From assembly GCF_900110125.1 (NCBI RefSeq), contig NZ_FOCN01000024.1:1-33952 (forward strand): 33,952 bases of DNA, given 5' to 3'. The notes below the pieces were generated by a model. It was not told where the DNA came from. It ran no database searches and saw only the letters and a list, made by a program, of their open reading frames with translations. The translations under genes and the position numbers were made by a program. The DNA comes from Cryobacterium luteum. GTDB taxonomy: Bacteria > Actinomycetota > Actinomycetes > Actinomycetales > Microbacteriaceae. Shown here piece after piece: positions 29,182 through 33,952 of this stretch; position 1 is the first letter of the stretch; each line of letters starts with the position of its first letter.

Positions 29182-29996
29182 TGGCCGGTCTGTTCGGCCA
29201 CAAACCGTTCACCCACAAAGATGCCGTTGCGTTCAAACCGCTCGACTGGACCGGGCTGTACCCGCCGGAGCTGCCCCGCAAAGTCGTTCCCGAGCACGTC
29301 GCGGTGGTCATGGACGGCAACGGCCGCTGGGCCAACGGCCAGGGCCTCACCCGGGTCGAGGGTCACAAAGCCGGCGAAGCCGCCCTGCTCGACGTCGTCG
29401 CCGGCGCTATCCAGATCGGGGTCAAACACCTCAGCGTCTACGCCTTCTCCACTGAGAACTGGAAGCGTTCGCCCGACGAGGTGCGTTTTCTCATGGGTTT
29501 CAACCGCGATGTGCTGCATCGCCGCCGCGATCAACTCAACGAGTGGGGCGTGCGCATCAGGTGGGCGGGACGTAAACCCAAGCTGTGGGCATCCGTCATC
29601 AACGAACTGCAGTTCGCCGAGAAACTCACGGCCGGCAACGACGTACTCACCCTCACCATGTGCGTGAACTACGGCGGTCGCACCGAAATAGCGGATGCCG
29701 TGCGCGCGCTGGCCGAGGACGTCGCCGCCGGCAGGCTGAAACCGTCGGGAATCACCGAGAAAGCCATCGCCCGGCAGCTCTACGTGCCCGAGCTGCCCGA
29801 CGTTGACCTGTTTGTGCGAAGCTCGGGGGAGCAGCGCACGAGCAACTTTCTGCTCTGGCAGAGCGCCTACGCCGAGATGGTCTTTCTCGACACGCTGTGG
29901 CCCGATTTCACCCGGGTGGACCTCTGGCACGCCGTCGGACTGTATGCGTCACGCAACAGGCGCTACGGTGGCGCGGTCGACGCCCCGACCACTTAA
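29178..29996 (+). CDS. uppS: Isoprenyl diphosphate synthase (UppS family)
   Basis: This cis-prenyltransferase builds the long-chain isoprenyl diphosphate lipid carrier used for cell-wall synthesis. The 272-residue product has MDGNGRWAN (D46 for Mg2+ binding), the central [13 protein letters not shown], and the C-terminal [18 protein letters not shown]. In Actinobacteria homologs make C50 or C55 products; chain length cannot be read from this sequence. ATGATG overlaps the recO stop; either ATG could be used. Confidence 0.95.
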   Translation: MMAGLFGHKPFTHKDAVAFKPLDWTGLYPPELPRKVVPEHVAVVMDGNGRWANGQGLTRVEGHKAGEAALLDVVAGAIQIGVKHLSVYAFSTENWKRSPDEVRFLMGFNRDVLHRRRDQLNEWGVRIRWAGRKPKLWASVINELQFAEKLTAGNDVLTLTMCVNYGGRTEIADAVRALAEDVAAGRLKPSGITEKAIARQLYVPELPDVDLFVRSSGEQRTSNFLLWQSAYAEMVFLDTLWPDFTRVDLWHAVGLYASRNRRYGGAVDAPTT

Positions 29997-30043
29997 TATT
30001 CCGGCGGGGGAATACACGGGCTCGGCGCCCCGTTGGACCGAGT

Positions 30044-30760
30044 GTGACTGACACAACTACAAGCGAAGCAACCGCATCCGCCACGAGCGCACCGACCAGC
30101 GCCGACCCGATCAAGGTCGATATCTGGTCTGACGTGCAGTGCCCCTGGTGCTACATCGGTAAACGCAAATTCGAGGCTGGAGCTGCGCAGTTCGATGGCG
30201 CGGTCGACGTCGAATACCACAGCTACGAACTCTCACCCGACACCCCGGTCGACTACGCCGGAACGCCCGTGCAGTACCTCAGTGAGAAGAAGGGGATGCC
30301 ACTCGCCGAGGTGGAGCAGATGCTGGAGCGTGTCACCGGCATCGCCGAGAGCGTTGGCCTGCACTACGACTACGACTCCGTGCACCAGACCAATACGGTC
30401 ATCTCGCACGAACTGCTGCACTACGCCAAGGCTCACGACCGCCAGCTCGACATGATGGAACGCCTGCTCAAGGCCTACTTCATCGATGGCCGCCACGTGG
30501 GACGCATCGAGGACCTCGCCGACCTCGCGGCCGAGATCGGACTCGACCGGGCCGACGTCGTGCGGTCGCTCACCAGTCACGAGCACCTTGCCGCGGTGAA
30601 AGCCGACGTGGCGCAGGCCGGCGCGTACGGCATCCAGGGCGTTCCGTTCTTCGTGATCGACGGCCGCTACGGCATCTCCGGCGCGCAGGACCCGACGGCG
30701 TTCGCCCAGGCGCTGGACCAGGCCCGTGCCGACCGTCTGGCCGACCCGACCTACGTCTAA
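30044..30760 (+). CDS. DsbA/FrnE-family thiol oxidoreductase
   Basis: A 238-residue DsbA-superfamily protein of the FrnE type. The thioredoxin fold starts at IKVDIWSDVQCPWCYIGKRK with CPWC at residues 33-36, an inserted helical domain follows, and the fold ends with the cis-Pro segment GVPFFVIDGRYGISGAQ. No signal peptide is evident, so it is probably cytoplasmic, which is usual for FrnE-like proteins. A Thr/Ala/Ser-rich stretch precedes the fold. GTG at 30044 is chosen by family fit. The next frame is a Cys-rich mini-protein about 100 bp downstream. Confidence 0.9.
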   Translation: MTDTTTSEATASATSAPTSADPIKVDIWSDVQCPWCYIGKRKFEAGAAQFDGAVDVEYHSYELSPDTPVDYAGTPVQYLSEKKGMPLAEVEQMLERVTGIAESVGLHYDYDSVHQTNTVISHELLHYAKAHDRQLDMMERLLKAYFIDGRHVGRIEDLADLAAEIGLDRADVVRSLTSHEHLAAVKADVAQAGAYGIQGVPFFVIDGRYGISGAQDPTAFAQALDQARADRLADPTYV

Positions 30761-30857
30761 CCGTGACGCCCAGCGAACTCGCGTAGCCTGACGGGGGAGC
30801 ACTCAGCTCCACCCGCAGGCCTTCACCGTTTAACCCAATTGATTCAGGAGACAACTC

Positions 30858-30983
30858 ATGACCGACACCGCTACCACCACGCCGCCCGTCTACACTGACG
30901 CGGCCGGCCGTCCCACCATTGAGCTTCTGGGTGCACCCGACGAGGCCGCCGGCTCCTGCTGCGGTGGTGGCTGCTGCAGCTGA
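30858..30983 (+). CDS. 41-residue peptide with Cys/Gly-rich C-terminus
   Basis: A small frame with a clear ribosome site (CAGGAG, 7-12 bases before the ATG) and a terminator 18 bp after its stop. The product opens with a Thr/Pro-rich segment, passes through YTDAAGRPTIELLGAPDE, and ends SCCGGGCCS, with four cysteines in nine residues. Two vicinal Cys pairs on a flexible Gly linker suggest metal or arsenical binding, or a redox partner for the neighbouring FrnE-like enzyme; both are inference. Similar small peptides may be conserved in related genomes. Confidence 0.78.
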   Translation: MTDTATTTPPVYTDAAGRPTIELLGAPDEAAGSCCGGGCCS

Positions 30984-31001
30984 TCCCGGCCCCTGCTCTC
31001 G

Positions 31002-31052
31002 AAAGCGCAGCTGTCGCGCGGCCTGCTCAACCGGCTGGGCAGCTGCGCTTTT
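31002..31052 (+). terminator. Intrinsic terminator after the Cys-rich peptide
   Basis: AAAGCGCAGCTG (31002-31013) is exactly complementary to CAGCTGCGCTTT (31040-31051) and is followed by a T. The 12-bp stem with a 26-nt loop starts 18 bp after the peptide's stop, closing that transcription unit before dusB. Confidence 0.88.
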
Positions 31053-31120
31053 GTGCGCCGTCTGCAGCCTTGCCTTGGCCGATTAGCGGATCCCTCGCTT
31101 TCTGGGAGAATTGATGCAAC

Positions 31121-32302
31121 ATGACTTCACCCATCCCTACCGTCGACACGCGCGCGAGCTACACCCCCATCGCGCCGTTGACGATCGGCCCGCTCACCCT
31201 CGACGTTCCCGTGGTGCTTGCGCCGATGGCCGGTATAACCAACACCGCCTTCCGTCGACTGTGCCGCGAATACGGTGCCGGACTGTTCGTGAGCGAAATG
31301 ATCACCTCCCGGGCGCTCGTGGAGCGCAACACCGAGACGATGCGGCTGATCACCCACCATGAGAGCGAAACCACCCGGTCCATTCAGCTCTACGGTGTCG
31401 ACCCGAAGACGGTCTCCGAAGCCGTCACGATGCTCGTGGCCGAGGATCGCGCCGACCACATTGATCTCAATTTCGGCTGCCCGGTGCCCAAGGTCACCCG
31501 CAAGGGCGGGGGAGCGGCCTTGCCCTGGAAGATCGGCCTGTTCCGGCAGATCGTCGAAGCCGCCGTCACCGCGGCCGGGGCGGTTCCGCTCACCGTGAAA
31601 ATGCGCAAGGGCATCGACGCCGACCACCTCACCTATCTCGAAGCCGGCAAGGCGGCTGCCGGAGCCGGCGTCGCATCCATTGCCCTGCACGGTCGCACGG
31701 CCGCCGAGTTCTACTCCGGCCACGCCGACTGGTCCGCCATCGAAAAACTCAAGAACGCGATCAGCGACGTGCCGGTGCTCGGCAACGGCGACATCTGGTC
31801 AGCCAGCGACGCCCTGCGCATGGTGCGAGAGACCGGCTGCGACGGTGTGGTGGTCGGGCGCGGGTGCCTCGGCCGTCCGTGGCTGTTCGGCGACCTCGCC
31901 GCGGCGTTCCGGGGGCAACAGCAGAAGGCGGAGCCGGGCCTCGGCCTGGTCATCAATGCGTTCCGCCGGCACGCCGAACTGCTCACCGAATACTTCGACA
32001 GCGAAGACCGGGCCTGCCGGGACATCCGCAAGCATGTCGCCTGGTATTTCAAGGGCTACCCGGTGGGCGGTGACCTGCGCGCGAGCCTGGCCATGGTGCA
32101 GTCCCTGGCCCAGCTCGACGACCTGCTCGGCACCCTCGATGCCTCGCTGCCCTACCCGGGTGCCGACGTCGAAGGGCCGCGCGGCCGCGCTGGAACTCCG
32201 AAGAAGCCGTCGCTGCCCGAGCACTGGCTCGAGTCGCAGCAACTCATCGACGCGCAACGACTGAATTTGACCGAGGGCGAAGGGGACACCAGCGGTGGCT
32301 AA
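31121..32302 (+). CDS. dusB: tRNA-dihydrouridine synthase
   Basis: A flavin enzyme that reduces uridines in tRNA. The 393-residue product has LAPMAGITNTAFR near the FMN site, the catalytic-cysteine segment NFGCPVPKVTRKGGGAAL (C120), KMRKG, LHGRT and a C-terminal helical domain, with a Pro/Arg-rich tail. It groups with the DusB-like actinobacterial form. A GGGAGAA lies 11 or more bases before the ATG, so the start is only moderately supported. It overlaps dgt by 8 bp. Confidence 0.93.
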   Translation: MTSPIPTVDTRASYTPIAPLTIGPLTLDVPVVLAPMAGITNTAFRRLCREYGAGLFVSEMITSRALVERNTETMRLITHHESETTRSIQLYGVDPKTVSEAVTMLVAEDRADHIDLNFGCPVPKVTRKGGGAALPWKIGLFRQIVEAAVTAAGAVPLTVKMRKGIDADHLTYLEAGKAAAGAGVASIALHGRTAAEFYSGHADWSAIEKLKNAISDVPVLGNGDIWSASDALRMVRETGCDGVVVGRGCLGRPWLFGDLAAAFRGQQQKAEPGLGLVINAFRRHAELLTEYFDSEDRACRDIRKHVAWYFKGYPVGGDLRASLAMVQSLAQLDDLLGTLDASLPYPGADVEGPRGRAGTPKKPSLPEHWLESQQLIDAQRLNLTEGEGDTSGG

Positions 32303-33545
32303 CAAGACCGGATACAGCGAGACCGATGAGGCCCGCTGGTTTCCCGAAGAGCACTACTCTCGGCGCAGCGACTTCGCCCGCGACCGAGCGCGGCTATTGC
32401 ACTCGAGCGCCCTGCGACGCCTCGCGGCGAAAACCCAGGTGCTCAGCCCGACGGCGGGGCTCGACTTCGCCCGCAACCGACTGACCCACTCGCTCGAAGT
32501 GGCCCAGGTCGGGCGGGAGATCGCCTCGCGCCTCAATGTCGACCCTGACATCGTCGACACCGCCTGCCTGGCGCACGACATCGGGCATCCGCCGTTCGGT
32601 CACAACGGGGAAAAGGCGCTCAGCCTGTGGTCAGCGGACATCGGCGGGTTCGAAGGCAACGCCCAGACTCTGCGCCTACTCACCCGGCTCGAGCCCAAGG
32701 TGTTCGGGCCAGACGGTCACAGCTATGGCCTCAACCTCACCCGGGCGAGCCTCGACGCGAGCTGCAAGTACCCCTGGCCGGAAGGCTCCTCGGTCTACGA
32801 CCCGAGTGGGCGGGCCAAGTTCGGCTTCTACCAGGACGACATCGCCGCGTTCGAGTGGCTCCGGGATGGGGCTCCCGATCGTCAGCTCTGCATCGAAGCT
32901 CAGGTGATGGACCTCTCCGACGACATCGCCTACAGCGTGCACGACTTCGAAGACGCCATCGTCAACGGTTACGTCGACGTGGCTGCCCTGAGCAGCCGCG
33001 CCAACCACGACGAACTCCTCGCCACCATGTCTGAGTGGATCGGTGACGCGACGAGCGCCGACGACCTCGCCACCGCATTCAACAGGCTCGACTCCCTCGA
33101 TGTCTGGATGGACTCCTGGACCGCAGGGCGCCGCGACCAGGGCCACCTCAAGAATCTCACGAGTCAGCTCATCGGCCGGTTCAGCGGTGCCGCCGTGCAC
33201 GCCACCAAGGAGGCGCACCCCGGCGCGAACATGCTGCGTTTCGGGGCCAATGTGATCGTGCCGCGCGAGATCCAGGCCGAAATCTCGGTACTCAAGGGCA
33301 TCGTTGCCGCCTTCGTGATGACCCGCAACACCCGCAAGCCCATCTACGTGCAACAGCGACAGGTGCTCACCCTGCTCGCCGAAACCCTGCACCAGTCCGG
33401 CGACGAACACCTCGACCCCGGCTTTCGCGAAGACTGGCACGCCGCCGCCGACGATGCCGGCCGCAAGCGCGTCATCGTGGACCAGGTCGCGAGCCTCACC
33501 GACCAGTCAGCGCTGGCCTGGTACGAGCGCTTGGTGCAGGGCTAG
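32295..33545 (+). CDS. dgt: Deoxyguanosinetriphosphate triphosphohydrolase-like protein
   Basis: An HD-domain dNTP triphosphohydrolase that releases triphosphate from dGTP or other dNTPs. The 416-residue product shows the family start (DFARDRARLLHSSALRRLAAKTQVL), the metal ligands RNRLTHSLEV (H65) and CLAHDIGHPPFGHNGE (H94, D95), and the later HDFEDAIVNGY. GTG at 32295 overlaps the dusB stop. Dgt normally lies between dusB and dnaG in this group; here the next feature is an insertion element. Confidence 0.92.
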   Translation: MANKTGYSETDEARWFPEEHYSRRSDFARDRARLLHSSALRRLAAKTQVLSPTAGLDFARNRLTHSLEVAQVGREIASRLNVDPDIVDTACLAHDIGHPPFGHNGEKALSLWSADIGGFEGNAQTLRLLTRLEPKVFGPDGHSYGLNLTRASLDASCKYPWPEGSSVYDPSGRAKFGFYQDDIAAFEWLRDGAPDRQLCIEAQVMDLSDDIAYSVHDFEDAIVNGYVDVAALSSRANHDELLATMSEWIGDATSADDLATAFNRLDSLDVWMDSWTAGRRDQGHLKNLTSQLIGRFSGAAVHATKEAHPGANMLRFGANVIVPREIQAEISVLKGIVAAFVMTRNTRKPIYVQQRQVLTLLAETLHQSGDEHLDPGFREDWHAAADDAGRKRVIVDQVASLTDQSALAWYERLVQG

Positions 33546-33574
33546 CCTCCCGCCCCACTCACGCCCGATATGTC

Positions 33575-33601
33575 CGGGCCCGGGCCCGGAAACTGGGCCC
33601 A
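33575..33601 (+). repeat. Second copy of the GGGCCC repeat
   Basis: The 27 bases are 24/27 identical to 20778-20804 downstream of era, with three GGGCCC hexamers at 33576, 33582 and 33595. It lies between dgt and the insertion element, about 17 bp from the element's probable end. Confidence 0.7.
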
Positions 33602-33617
33602 CGGTTGGGCGGTTTCT

Positions 33618-33952
33618 GGGGGTCGTTGCAACACCGGGTGGTCTATTCAGTAGTCAGCAGTTTAGCGAAGCGCTCGGCGGGGGTGTCCCAGTCGAGCGTC
33701 TTCCGTGGGCGTTCGTTGAGCTCGTGTGCTGCCGCGCGTAAGTCGTCGGCGGTGTAGGTGGAGAGGTTGGTGCCCCTGGGGAAGTACTGGCGTAGTAGGC
33801 CGTTGGTGTTCTCGTTGGATCCGCGTTGCCAGGGGCTGGCTGCGTCGCAGAAGTAGACGTCCATGTTTGTGCCAAGGCGGATGGCAGTGTGATGCGCCAT
33901 CTCGACACCTTGGTCCCAGGTCAGAGAGCCGCGTAGATGTGCGGGGAGGATG
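33618..33952 (-). mobile_element. IS30-family insertion sequence, partial (cut by window end)
   Basis: The 3' part of an IS30-type transposase runs off the right edge. A candidate terminal inverted repeat, GGGGGTCGTTGCAACACCGG (33618-33637), lies just past the transposase stop codon, as is usual in this family. The other end is outside the window, so completeness and target duplication cannot be judged. Confidence 0.8.
33643..33952 (-). CDS. IS30-family transposase, C-terminal part
   Basis: The frame is open to the window edge and gives about 102 residues of the DDE catalytic domain's end. Reading from the edge, LPAHLRGSLTWDQGVEMAHH contains an aspartate of the catalytic triad (WDQG), and AASPWQRGSNENTNGLLRQY carries the glutamate. 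The end reads TPAERFAKLLTTE. The N-terminal helix-turn-helix and first aspartate lie outside the window. The ATG at 33900 is internal, not the true start. Nothing suggests decay. Confidence 0.93.
   Translation of the reverse strand, partial: ILPAHLRGSLTWDQGVEMAHHTAIRLGTNMDVYFCDAASPWQRGSNENTNGLLRQYFPRGTNLSTYTADDLRAAAHELNERPRKTLDWDTPAERFAKLLTTE

Overview
The window reads as a high-GC actinobacterial chromosome, most likely a member of the Microbacteriaceae (Cryobacterium/Leifsonia-like). The grounds are the GC-rich codon use, frequent GTG/TTG starts, and the conserved gene order comEC-holA, rpsT, lepA-hemW-hrcA-dnaJ-rsmE-HIT-phoH-ybeY-corC-era, leuA-recO-uppS-dusB-dgt. The heptamer CGGATGC is also strikingly frequent. 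Genus-level assignment is inference.

Left edge (1 to ~2290): one end of an integrative element. It holds about 730 bp with no convincing gene but with several short repeats, then a large serine recombinase on the minus strand. The recombinase start codon lies about 20 bp from the point where chromosomal sequence resumes in the middle of comEC, inside the codons for its conserved SGANCA motif. What remains of comEC here (2288-3949) is therefore a 5'-truncated fragment, followed by holA.

5-12 kb: a small membrane protein and rpsT on the minus strand, an alpha/beta hydrolase, and an ECF42-type locus. That locus has a matching promoter motif and an intact DGPF/YCII-like gene, but its sigma factor appears to have lost two internal blocks. 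Next come lepA, a DUF1990 gene and hemW.

12-21 kb: two adjacent DUF4870 membrane-protein genes, a CIRCE operator, and a tightly packed run from hrcA to era (heat-shock repressor and chaperone, 16S rRNA methylation and maturation, PhoH, CorC-like protein, Era) with start/stop overlaps that imply translational coupling.

20.7-25.5 kb: an unusual module between era and leuA. It begins with GGGCCC-rich palindromic repeats, then ten hexanucleotide repeats, then paired ATCGATAG sites around a TTGACA. After these come three coupled genes: a DUF2975 membrane protein, a small XRE regulator, and a 1251-residue polytopic membrane protein with an N-terminal zinc ribbon. This is the best candidate for an undescribed system.

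25.5-34 kb: leuA behind a leucine-rich leader peptide and a probable attenuator, a conserved gene of unknown function, recO, uppS, a FrnE/DsbA-like oxidoreductase, a 41-residue peptide ending in a Cys/Gly-rich tail, dusB and dgt. The window ends inside an IS30-family element, next to a second copy of the GGGCCC repeat. No tRNA, rRNA or CRISPR array was recognised.
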